Below, in pieces: positions 46,205 to 53,419 of a stretch of DNA of 59,009 nt (positions are counted from its first letter, which is position 1; each line of letters begins with the position of its first letter). The notes beneath the pieces were generated by a model. It searched no databases. It had not been told where the DNA came from and saw only the letters and a list, made by a program, of their open reading frames with translations. The stretch lies in contig WBUJ01000007.1 of assembly GCA_008933795.1 (NCBI GenBank), forward strand, positions 1-59,009, in the 5' to 3' direction. The translations under genes and the position numbers were made by a program. The stretch is from Candidatus Contendibacter sp. (GTDB lineage Bacteria > Pseudomonadota > Gammaproteobacteria > Competibacterales > Competibacteraceae).

Positions 46205-48238
46205 ATGACGCTGCGCCGCCGGCTCTTCCTCTTCGTCACGCTGATCATCGCCATCGGTGTTCCAAGCACCGCCGGAGTGTTCGCCTATGTTTCCTGGCGG
46301 TCCGTTCTGGAGCGGACCGAGCGGGACGGCGCCTTGGTCGCTCAACTGCTCGCCCAGTCCATCAGCTTCATCCAGCAAGTGCCGGTGGCTATCCAGGAGA
46401 TCGTTGGCAGGGACGTGCAGGCCCAGGCGGATATCGTCGCGCATCTGATCCAAATCGCGCGCCAGCGTAAAGCGGCCCCCCTGGAAATCAATCAAGCCCT
46501 GCGCAATATCGCCGCCAACAATGGGATTCCGGAAATCTGGGTGACTGATGCCCGCGGCGCTCCAACTTTCTGGTCGCTCGACGATATCAGCGCGACCATC
46601 GGCGTCGATTCCGGCTTGGCCCTGCGGCCGGTTTTCCGACCGCTGCTGGAGGGAAATCGGTTCAGCATCTTCACCGATCTTCAGGTTCGCAACCTTGACC
46701 GTCGCGAGATGTACTATGGCGGCGTCGCCTTGCCGGATCGGAACGGCATGGTCCTGATCGCCCGCCAGCCCGGCCGCGTCAATCAGATTCTCAACAGCAT
46801 CGGCCTCAAGCGGATGACCGAAACCGTCATGTCGGGGGCGTTGATCGACGCCATCTGGGTTTTCGACGAAAACCTCAAGCCGGTGATCGCCACTTCCGCC
46901 GCAGACATCGACAAATCCACCGCGTTGACCGCTAACGAGCGCGGCCTCGTCGAAAGGGCCGTCAAGGCTAGCGCACCCGTCTCGCATCTCGAAAGCGGCG
47001 AACTCCACGAGGTGTTGTTCGGACATGGGTTGTTGTACGTGGCGGCTCCCATTTTCGGCGCGGACGGTTTGCCCAATGGAGCGGCGCTCATGAGTCTGCC
47101 CGTCAACATGCGGGCGGAACTCCATTCCCTGCTGACGATCGGCGGTGGGCTGACCGTCTTGCTGCTGTTGTTGGGCATGGCCTTGGCGCTGCCCTTTCTC
47201 AACCGCATCGTCAGACCGTTGGCTCGCCTGACCGTTCAGACCAATCGCTTGGTGGAACACGATTTCAACGCCGACCAGGAAATGCACGAGGAACTGCGCA
47301 GGGTATCCGAGAATCGCCATGACGAGGTCGGCTTCCTGGGCGGCGCGCTGTACTCGATGGTGACCCGGCTCAAAACCTATATCGTCGAACTCAAGGAAAC
47401 CACCGCGGCCAAGGAGCGGATCGAAGGTGAATTGTCCGCGGCGCGCAGCATCCAGATGGGTATGCTGCCCAACTTTTTCGGGTTGCCCGATCATGCCGAG
47501 TGCGACCTTCACGCGGTACTGGAGCCGGCGAAGGCCGTGGGCGGCGACCTGTTCGATTTTTTCCTGCTCGACGAGCACCGCCTGTTCTTCCTGATCGGCG
47601 ACGTGTCGGACAAGGGGGTGCCGGCCGCGCTGTTCATGGCGGTCACCAAAACCCTGTTCGCCGTGGAGGCGCAGCGCGATTCTGCTTCGGTCGGCCGCAT
47701 CATGGAACGGGTCAACAAAGCCCTGTGCGAAAATAATCCAGAAGGAATGTTTGTCACGGTCTTCGCCGGTATTCTGGACCTGCGCAACGGCGAGATCACT
47801 TGCAGCGACGGCGGTCACGAACTGCCTTTTGCGTTGCGGCGCAGCGGCAGCGTGGAGATGATCGAAAAGAAAAACGGTGGGCTGGTGCTCGGCTTCTTCG
47901 CCGACTCCATTTACCAGGAGGACGTCATCCGACTGCTGCCTGGCGAAGGCTTGGTGATCTACACCGACGGGGTCACCGAAGCGATGAACGCCAAGCACGA
48001 GATGTTTACGGCGACACGCCTGAACGATGCCCTGGTTCCGGTATGCCGCGAGGGTTCCGCCCACGCCATCATCGACAGCGTCATAAGCTCTGTCAAAGCC
48101 TTCGTGGGCGGTCATCCACAAAGCGATGACATCACGCTGCTGGTGCTGCGCTGGCGTGGCCCCGCCGATGCGGCGGCGAGCGGGACCGGCGTCGCCCCCG
48201 AAGCAGATTACCGGGAACCACCCGCCGAGGTGGTGTGA
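46205..48238 (+). CDS. Membrane PP2C (RsbU/SpoIIE) phosphatase with extracytoplasmic sensor and HAMP
   Basis: The 677-residue protein has an N-terminal helix (RLFLFVTLIIAIGVPSTAGVF), a periplasmic region of about 270 residues (sCache/dCache-like, with IPEIWVTDARGAPTFWSLDD), a second helix (GGGLTVLLLLLGMALALPFL), and a HAMP region with the Arg-Pro-Leu motif. The SpoIIE phosphatase domain (about 435-660) has AVGGDLFDFFLLD, LIGDVSDKGVPAALFMAV, SDGGHELPFAL, IYTDGVTEAMNA and SDDITLLVL, all key acids present. It would dephosphorylate STAS proteins such as those at 27923, 33381 or 35858. It is the last gene of the ABC operon. Confidence 0.92.
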   Translation: MTLRRRLFLFVTLIIAIGVPSTAGVFAYVSWRSVLERTERDGALVAQLLAQSISFIQQVPVAIQEIVGRDVQAQADIVAHLIQIARQRKAAPLEINQALRNIAANNGIPEIWVTDARGAPTFWSLDDISATIGVDSGLALRPVFRPLLEGNRFSIFTDLQVRNLDRREMYYGGVALPDRNGMVLIARQPGRVNQILNSIGLKRMTETVMSGALIDAIWVFDENLKPVIATSAADIDKSTALTANERGLVERAVKASAPVSHLESGELHEVLFGHGLLYVAAPIFGADGLPNGAALMSLPVNMRAELHSLLTIGGGLTVLLLLLGMALALPFLNRIVRPLARLTVQTNRLVEHDFNADQEMHEELRRVSENRHDEVGFLGGALYSMVTRLKTYIVELKETTAAKERIEGELSAARSIQMGMLPNFFGLPDHAECDLHAVLEPAKAVGGDLFDFFLLDEHRLFFLIGDVSDKGVPAALFMAVTKTLFAVEAQRDSASVGRIMERVNKALCENNPEGMFVTVFAGILDLRNGEITCSDGGHELPFALRRSGSVEMIEKKNGGLVLGFFADSIYQEDVIRLLPGEGLVIYTDGVTEAMNAKHEMFTATRLNDALVPVCREGSAHAIIDSVISSVKAFVGGHPQSDDITLLVLRWRGPADAAASGTGVAPEADYREPPAEVV

Positions 48239-48243
48239 ATTGG

Positions 48244-48272
48244 TCTTCCCGGGCGCCGTTCACCCGGGAAGA
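48244..48272. terminator. 10-bp hairpin at the ends of convergent genes
   Basis: TCTTCCCGGG (48244-48253), a nine-base loop, and its exact complement CCCGGGAAGA (48263-48272). It lies just after the phosphatase stop and covers the stop of the convergent YbaK-like gene. No T-tract follows on either strand, so termination would not be of the strict intrinsic type. Confidence 0.5.
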
Positions 48273-48754
48273 TGGATAATGCGCGGCGGGTGCCCGACCG
48301 CTTCGAGAAATCTCAGAAGATCGCCCGTGGCGATGGTGGTCGTGCGGTCGTTTTGGAGCGGGTGGCAGTTAAGGAGGTCGGCATCGAGCACGCGCCGGTC
48401 CAGGACTATACAGGCGCGGCCATCGGCGTCGTTGATGGCGGCGAACGGCGAGACCGCTCCGGGAACGACGCCGAGGATCCGGCCCAGTTCCTCCTCATTG
48501 GCGAACGAGAAGCGCGGCGCTTCCAGCAAGGACGCCGTAACCCGCAGGTCGATCCGGGTTTGCTCCAGCGCCGCCAGCAGCCAGTATCCGCCCTTTTTGT
48601 CCTTGAGAAACAGACTCTTGACATGGCCACCCTTCAGGTTGCCGCGCAGGCGCCGACTGTCCTCGATCGTGCGCAGCGGCGGATGCTCCACCGTTGTAGT
48701 CACGATGCCCAGTTCGTCGAGCATGATCGTGAGTTGTTGGCGGTCAACGGGCAT
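48260..48754 (-). CDS. YbaK/ProX-type aminoacyl-tRNA deacylase
   Basis: From ATG 48754 (MPVDRQQLTIMLDELGI) the product is 164 residues. Family landmarks are the Lys-containing LKGGHVKSLFLKDKKGGYWL and the loop VVPGAVSPFAAINDADG. Proteins of the ProX/PrdX subgroup remove mischarged alanine from tRNA-Pro. GAGGG lies seven bases before the ATG. The frame runs further upstream but without a ribosome site. Exact substrate specificity cannot be read from the sequence. Confidence 0.87.
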   Translation of the reverse strand: MPVDRQQLTIMLDELGIVTTTVEHPPLRTIEDSRRLRGNLKGGHVKSLFLKDKKGGYWLLAALEQTRIDLRVTASLLEAPRFSFANEEELGRILGVVPGAVSPFAAINDADGRACIVLDRRVLDADLLNCHPLQNDRTTTIATGDLLRFLEAVGHPPRIIHLPG

Positions 48755-48825
48755 GGCTATACCCTCGTGGCGCTTTCGGCGCCGATCCGGGAAGAAGGAG
48801 ACCCAATCTCCGGGGGTCAATGGGT

Positions 48826-50859
48826 TCACGCATCGGGAGACGGCTCCTGTTTGGACCGTCCGGCGCGCAATTGACTGGCCTGCGCGCGCAACCGCTTGAA
48901 ATAGTCCGACTCCACGATTTCGCCAACCTGTTTGGCGCGCTTGATCTCGTCGATCTCGATGTTCAGTTCCTGGATTTTCTGCTTGAGTTGATTCTCTCGC
49001 GCACGCACTTCCTGGGCGTTTTGGATGACGATGGCGGCTTGCATGGCAATGCTTTCGAGCAGGCGCAACTTGTCGGCGTCGAATCCGTTTTGCTGTTTGC
49101 TGACCAGTTCGAGAGCGCCAATGTTTTTCCCCTTGACTTGGAGCGGTACGCCCAGGTAGGACTTGGGATCGAGAGAGGTCCAGGTGCGCGCGGGTTGGTT
49201 CTGAGCTTCGGACACGGCGTCCAGACCGGACAGTAGAATACCCTCGCCGCTGGCGAGCAGTTGCCCGTGCAATCCTTGATCCCTGGCATAACCCTGTTGG
49301 GTATTTTCGACCGGATCGCCCCCCACGGCCAGATAAACCACCAGTTTCTGCTGAGTATCATCCAGCAGGGATAGCTCCATGGCGTCATACGGGACAACGC
49401 CGCGGATGGAGTTGGCAACGTAATGAAGGGTGTCGTCCAGGTCGATACTGGAACTGATCGATCGGCCTACCTGGTAGATCGTGCGCAGTTCGGCCATGCG
49501 CGCTTGGAGCGCCAGCACCATTTTGCTGAAAATGCGCGCCAAATGACCAATCTCATCTCCCAGCGTCGTGACCTCGGCGACCGCATGTTGCCGAAACGGT
49601 TTGTCTTGTTCGACTTCCCCTGCCGTGGCTGCCAGTCGGTTGATGGGTTTGGCGATCACCCGGGCCAGCAGCAGGGAAATCACGATGGCCAGGATGGCCA
49701 TGATGGCCGCGATGCCAAAACCGAATAGCTGCTGTTGATCCACGGCGTTCAGAAAGGCTTGTTCCGGCAAGTCGACGATCACCATGAACCGCTGGGCTGG
49801 CGCATCGTTGCCGCTCGCGGTTACGTTCGGCAACAGGACTGGCGTATAGGCGGCGACATGCCAAGCGCCGCTGCATTCATTAGTTCGGGGCGCGGCCCCG
49901 AGGTCGGCGGGCCAACAGAACCGCATGCTGCCCGTCCGTCCGGCGACAAACGCCTCCAGCACCTGATCGCCTAGGAGTTGCAGGGCCGGCAGAGGCTCCG
50001 GTTGGCGAGCGATTTTGTCTTTTGGCGGGCACTGTGCTTGGCGATCGGGGCAGACGCCGCCCAGCGGTTTTGCTTCCGCCACGCGCCGCGCCGCTTCGGG
50101 CGAAAGCGTTCCCAGGCTGCGATAAAGCCAGTCGTCCCCCTGCGACTGACTCATGATGATGCCGTTCGGATCGACCAAATACAGCGTCATGACCTGGGCT
50201 TCATTCGGGTCGGACGAGGCGCTCAGCGTTTGGGAGAACATGTCGGCGAACAGCTTGCCGTCGAGATGCGTGGCCATTGCTCCGATAACTGCACCCTTCT
50301 CCCGGATGGGTACCGAGAAGTTCATGCCCAACCGGTCGTTGACCAAATCGCGTCGTATGCCCGAGACAAAGGATTGGCCCCGCAACGCCGTTCCGATGAA
50401 ATCGCGACCACTCAAGTCGTTGCCGAGCAGTCCACGGTCGGTATGCGCCATCACCGTGCCATTCGGGTCGTAGATGCCGACCACGTCAATCGCGGGGTTT
50501 GCCTGTTGCAGGTTGGTCAGCGCGGCATTCACCGGTTCCGGAGGGGTGGGTTGGGTGGCGGGGGGTGCTGCCCGCAAATAGGCGGCAATGGCCGGATTGC
50601 TGGCGGAGACTTGTAGCAGGTTGTGGTTGTCCAGCAGCAGATTCGAGAAACGCAACGCGACGCTGTGGCCGAGTAGCGAGATATTGGCTCGCGTCTCGTC
50701 GGTCAGGGCGTCCGTGCTGGTGCGCACGACAATTCCGATCGCCGCCAGGAGCGGCGCCAGCGAGACCAGTAGCAGAACGACCAACAGCTTGTTCGAGATG
50801 CGCCAGTGGCGGAACGAAAACTTTTTCCGGAACGGAGGAACTGGATTCTGGATGTTCAT
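48826..50859 (-). CDS. Cache-HAMP-GAF sensor without output domain, ending in the shared tail
   Basis: The 677-residue protein has an N-terminal helix (KLLVVLLLVSLAPLLAAIGI) and a dCache periplasmic domain with IDVVGIYDPNGTVMAHTDRG and MTLYLVDPNGIIMS. A second helix (FGIAAIMAILAIVISLLLA), HAMP (about residues 405-460) and a GAF domain (about 475-615, SYLGVPLQVKGKNIGALELV) follow. No histidine kinase, GGDEF or methyl-accepting domain is present. The last 60 residues (VIQNAQEVRARENQLKQKI ... RAKQVGEIVESDYFKRLRAQ) match the tail of the FHA/cyclase-like protein at 23386. The tail is therefore the likely output or docking part. Confidence 0.88.
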   Translation of the reverse strand: MNIQNPVPPFRKKFSFRHWRISNKLLVVLLLVSLAPLLAAIGIVVRTSTDALTDETRANISLLGHSVALRFSNLLLDNHNLLQVSASNPAIAAYLRAAPPATQPTPPEPVNAALTNLQQANPAIDVVGIYDPNGTVMAHTDRGLLGNDLSGRDFIGTALRGQSFVSGIRRDLVNDRLGMNFSVPIREKGAVIGAMATHLDGKLFADMFSQTLSASSDPNEAQVMTLYLVDPNGIIMSQSQGDDWLYRSLGTLSPEAARRVAEAKPLGGVCPDRQAQCPPKDKIARQPEPLPALQLLGDQVLEAFVAGRTGSMRFCWPADLGAAPRTNECSGAWHVAAYTPVLLPNVTASGNDAPAQRFMVIVDLPEQAFLNAVDQQQLFGFGIAAIMAILAIVISLLLARVIAKPINRLAATAGEVEQDKPFRQHAVAEVTTLGDEIGHLARIFSKMVLALQARMAELRTIYQVGRSISSSIDLDDTLHYVANSIRGVVPYDAMELSLLDDTQQKLVVYLAVGGDPVENTQQGYARDQGLHGQLLASGEGILLSGLDAVSEAQNQPARTWTSLDPKSYLGVPLQVKGKNIGALELVSKQQNGFDADKLRLLESIAMQAAIVIQNAQEVRARENQLKQKIQELNIEIDEIKRAKQVGEIVESDYFKRLRAQASQLRAGRSKQEPSPDA

Positions 50860-50941
50860 AAGGGCTTATCGGAACCTTCGGGCTAGCGCGCCACGGTAAT
50901 CAATCATTCATGGGTTAATCGGACCATGCGGTATTAAGAGT

Positions 50942-51000
50942 TTAGAACCGCCTCGGGCAGCATGGCGGAACTTCGTGCTAAGGTTTTATAATAAAGGGGT
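50942..51000 (-). pseudogene. Relic of the serC 5' end
   Basis: On the minus strand the sequence reads [10 protein letters not shown] then stops, after a shifted match to the SerC N-terminus ([17 protein letters not shown]). A 25-bp block is identical to the real serC start region at 21762-21786. A one-base insertion relative to serC and loss of the ATG make it non-functional. It belongs to the 134-bp duplicated segment 50942-51075. Confidence 0.65.
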
Positions 51001-51075
51001 ATTTTTCGATATCTTTTACGACCTCGCTAACAGACGGGGCATGGTAGAAGAAATGCCCGCTTCGGATATTATGGA
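50942..51075. repeat. Second copy of the serC upstream segment, here driving an EamA gene
   Basis: Two blocks match the serC region: 50942-50967 (serC codons) and 51039-51070 (GCATGGTAG, AGAAATGCC and ATTATG). They lie at the same distance as in the 21762-21890 copy, within one base. The middle part has diverged. The second block ends at the EamA start codon, which suggests that serC and an EamA gene were once divergent neighbours. Confidence 0.6.
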
Positions 51076-51952
51076 TAAAAACCTGAAATCTTTCATGAGA
51101 CGCATCTACCCACTTCTGTTCGTTTTTTTGTGGAGCACCGGCTTTATCGGCGCTCGGCTTGGTCTACCATTTTCCGAACCCTTGTCCTTCCTTTTAGTGC
51201 GGTATCTTTGCGTCATCGTGCTGATGATGGCGATTGCCTTGCCGAGCCGCGCGCCATGGCCCAAGAATCCGGGTCAGTGGTTGCATATCGGTATTTCCGG
51301 TGTGCTGATTCATGCCGTTTATCTGGGTGGCGTATTCGTGTCGATCAAACAAGGCTTGCCGGCGGGCGTCGCCGCTCTGGTGGTCGGCATGCAGCCCCTG
51401 TTGACCGCCGTTGGCGCTGGTTGGTTGCTTGGAGAACGGGTGAGGGTTCGTCAGTGGATCGGGCTGGTGCTGGGTTTCCTGGGGGTGGCGCTGGTGGTGT
51501 CCGGCAAGTTCGGCGTCGGAGTCGAACTGGGACCGATGTTGGCGCCGGCTCTGGTGGCGTTGCTGGGGATGACCATCGGGACTCTGTATCAGAAGCGATT
51601 TTGCGCGGGGTTCGATCTGCGCACCGGTTCGGTCATTCAATTTATCCCAAGCGCTGCGGTTACCGCTATCGCGATTGCGCTGTTTACCGAATTCCAGATC
51701 ACTTGGACCGCTCGGTTTGCGTTCGCGCTCGGCTGGTTGGTGTTGGTGCTGTCCATCGGCGCGATCAGCCTGTTGAACCTGCTCATTCACAGCAGCAGCG
51801 CGGTGAACGTCGCCAGTTTGTTTTACCTGACACCTTTGAGCACCGCGCTGATCGCTTGGTTCGTGTTTGGCGAGACGCTTCCCTTCATTTCCCTGGCCGG
51901 CATGGCGCTGGCGGTCGGGGGTGTCTATCTGGTGGTCAAGCGGGCATCCTGA
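51071..51952 (+). CDS. EamA-family (drug/metabolite) transporter
   Basis: The 293-residue protein has ten predicted membrane helices in two five-helix halves. LLFVFLWSTGFIGARLGLPF and VLIHAVYLGGVFVSIKQGLP are in the first half and LSTALIAWFVFGETLPFISL is near the end, all typical of RhaT/YdcZ-type EamA carriers. Substrate unknown. Start choice is uncertain: ATG 51071 is preceded only by a weak purine-rich stretch. ATG 51053 and 51041 lie upstream in frame, and the ancestral duplication may have supplied the present leader. Confidence 0.87.
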   Translation: MDKNLKSFMRRIYPLLFVFLWSTGFIGARLGLPFSEPLSFLLVRYLCVIVLMMAIALPSRAPWPKNPGQWLHIGISGVLIHAVYLGGVFVSIKQGLPAGVAALVVGMQPLLTAVGAGWLLGERVRVRQWIGLVLGFLGVALVVSGKFGVGVELGPMLAPALVALLGMTIGTLYQKRFCAGFDLRTGSVIQFIPSAAVTAIAIALFTEFQITWTARFAFALGWLVLVLSIGAISLLNLLIHSSSAVNVASLFYLTPLSTALIAWFVFGETLPFISLAGMALAVGGVYLVVKRAS

Positions 51953-52001
51953 GCAACAGGAGTAGACGAAAATACGGGACTCGTGATGTGACTCAGCCAT
52001 T

Positions 52002-52247
52002 CTACGAACGTAATAAATCGGAGTCCATGTATGACAAAGACTCTTCATCCCAAAGTGGATAGCCACAATGAGGACAGGTTTTGATTTTTTTCGCGGATCG
52101 AATGGTTTTCTTGATGCCCTTGATTTCCTTGAGCATCTTTTTGAGGCGCTTTTTATTTCTTTCCTTTTTTGGAATGGAAAGCTCTTTAACAACCTTGTCG
52201 TAAAGCTTTTTTATCTTTGATTCAAAAACAGGAACATAATTTTCCAC
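52002..52247 (-). CDS. Small Lys-rich protein with one CxxC knuckle, function unknown
   Basis: An 81-residue protein with about 21 lysines. It has a basic helical part (residues 10-55, KKLYDKVVKELSIPKKERNK...) and one CPHCGYPLW knuckle near the C-terminus. Start is GTG 52247 with AAGGTGA seven bases upstream. Codon use is AT-rich and differs from all neighbours, a sign of recent gain. Possibly a nucleic-acid-binding or ribosome-associated small protein, but the family is not recognised. It converges with the EamA gene. Confidence 0.6.
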   Translation of the reverse strand: MENYVPVFESKIKKLYDKVVKELSIPKKERNKKRLKKMLKEIKGIKKTIRSAKKIKTCPHCGYPLWDEESLSYMDSDLLRS

Positions 52248-52557
52248 GGCATCACCTTGAAGATCAGGTTGAAGTCGACGACGTTGACGCCGACTAGGGT
52301 CTTGCCGATCATGATCTGTGCATGACTAATGGTTAAATTGGTTTTATTTATTATAAAATCATAAAGTTAGCATTAACCATGCAACCAAATAAATCGATCT
52401 TAATTAGCGAGACCATACCAGCGCGTTCAATCGCTGGGCGCCCTAGTGACCGTCGAACCGCGCAACGAGCCGTAGGGGATCGCCATGTCGCCGTCTTCGA
52501 CCCCAACGGCGTCGGTGTCGATATATGGTGCGGAGGCGTTAAAACAGGCTCTCCGCA
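52248..52557. other. Intergenic region with AT-rich core
   Basis: This 310-bp gap has an AT-rich core (52319-52400) that includes the inverted repeat ATGGTTAA...TTAACCAT (52329-52336 and 52373-52380). Short minus frames (for example GKTLVGVNVVDFNLIFKVMP read from about 52310) look protein-like but have no start and stop of useful length. They may be remnants of lost genes. Nothing further can be assigned. Confidence 0.35.
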
Positions 52558-52896
52558 TCACACCATGTTCAATTCCAGCTTGGCCCGCATGGACATGCGC
52601 TCCGGCGTCCACGGCGGCTCCCACACCAGTTCGACGTTGACCGATTCCACCCCCGCAGTGTGGCGCACGGCGTTTTCCACCCATTCCGGCATCGAGCCGG
52701 CGACCGGGCAACCGGGGGCGGTCAGGGTCATCTGAATATCCGCGTGGTTGCCCAGCGGATCGACGTCCAGACCGTAGATCAGCCCCAGTTCGTAAATATC
52801 AACCGGAATTTCGGGATCGTAGACGGTCTTCAGCGCCGCGATGATTCTGGTTTCCATCTCGTCGGCATCGGGCAAATTCATGGTGGTCGTAGTCAT
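52558..52896 (-). CDS. sufT: SUF-associated MIP18/DUF59 protein SufT
   Basis: From ATG 52896 (MTTTTMNLPDADEMETRI) the product is 112 residues. It has LKTVYDPEIPVDIYELGLIY and the Cys-containing loop TLTAPGCPVAGSMPEWVENA, the marks of the DUF59/MIP18 family. SufT helps Fe-S cluster maturation or transfer. It is the last gene of the suf operon, 79 bp after sufU, with a hairpin in the gap. The family's catalytic role is not settled. Confidence 0.9.
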   Translation of the reverse strand: MTTTTMNLPDADEMETRIIAALKTVYDPEIPVDIYELGLIYGLDVDPLGNHADIQMTLTAPGCPVAGSMPEWVENAVRHTAGVESVNVELVWEPPWTPERMSMRAKLELNMV

Positions 52897-52944
52897 TGGA
52901 TCACACTCTCCTGCGGCTGAGGCTGTTCGCCCCCTCACCCCCGA

Positions 52945-52970
52945 CCCCTCTCCCGCCAGCGGGCGAGGGG
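52945..52970. terminator. GC-rich hairpin between sufU and sufT
   Basis: CCCCTCTCCCG (52945-52955), loop CCAG, and CGGGCGAGGGG (52960-52970), one internal mismatch. With the adjacent CCCCTCACCC it belongs to the same intergenic repeat type as those at 7120, 54636 and 56853. No T-run follows, so it may fine-tune rather than end the transcript. Confidence 0.4.
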
Positions 52971-52975
52971 AGTGC

Positions 52976-53419
52976 TTATTCGGTCGCCACGGTTTGCTTG
53001 CGCTCTTCCAGCGCGGCGCGCACCGCGTGCCAGGCCAGAGTGGCGCATTTGACCCGGCTGGGATAGTCGCGCACCCCGGCCAGCACGCTGAGCTTGCCCA
53101 GCCCTTTCGGGCATTCGCAGTCGGTGGTGACGACGTTGTGAAACGCCTCGAACAGGTGTTCGATTTCGTTGACTGGTTTGCCCTTGAGCGCCTCGGTCAT
53201 CAGCGAGGCCGAGGCGCTGGAAATCGCGCAGCCGGCGCCTTGGAAGGCGATGTCCTTGATCACGCCATCCTCGATGTCCAGATAGACGCTAATTCGGTCG
53301 CCGCACAGCGGATTGACGCCGTCGGCGTGGTGAGTCGGTTGCGGGAGGATGCGGAAATTCCGGGGCCGCTTGTTGTGGTCCAGGATGACTTCCTGATAGA
53401 GATCGCGCAGGTCGCTCAT
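52976..53419 (-). CDS. sufU: Fe-S assembly sulfur-transfer/scaffold protein SufU
   Basis: The 147-residue NifU/IscU-fold protein has its three Cys in NPLCGDRIS, AFQGAGCAISSASAS and SRVKCATLAW. It accepts sulfur from SufS. SufE is not encoded in the window, so SufU takes that role here, as in Gram-positive and some gammaproteobacterial suf operons. Its start overlaps the sufS stop (TAATG), so translation is coupled. Confidence 0.92.
   Translation of the reverse strand: MSDLRDLYQEVILDHNKRPRNFRILPQPTHHADGVNPLCGDRISVYLDIEDGVIKDIAFQGAGCAISSASASLMTEALKGKPVNEIEHLFEAFHNVVTTDCECPKGLGKLSVLAGVRDYPSRVKCATLAWHAVRAALEERKQTVATE

Noticed and set aside
46187-48121. 644-residue minus frame opposite the HAMP-PP2C gene
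   Set aside because: The plus strand carries a complete PP2C protein with all motifs; the minus translation is His/Gln-rich and has no domain.
52329-52380. ATGGTTAA...TTAACCAT dyad as a regulator site
   Set aside because: Half-sites are 36 bp apart and AT-rich by composition, so chance symmetry is likely.
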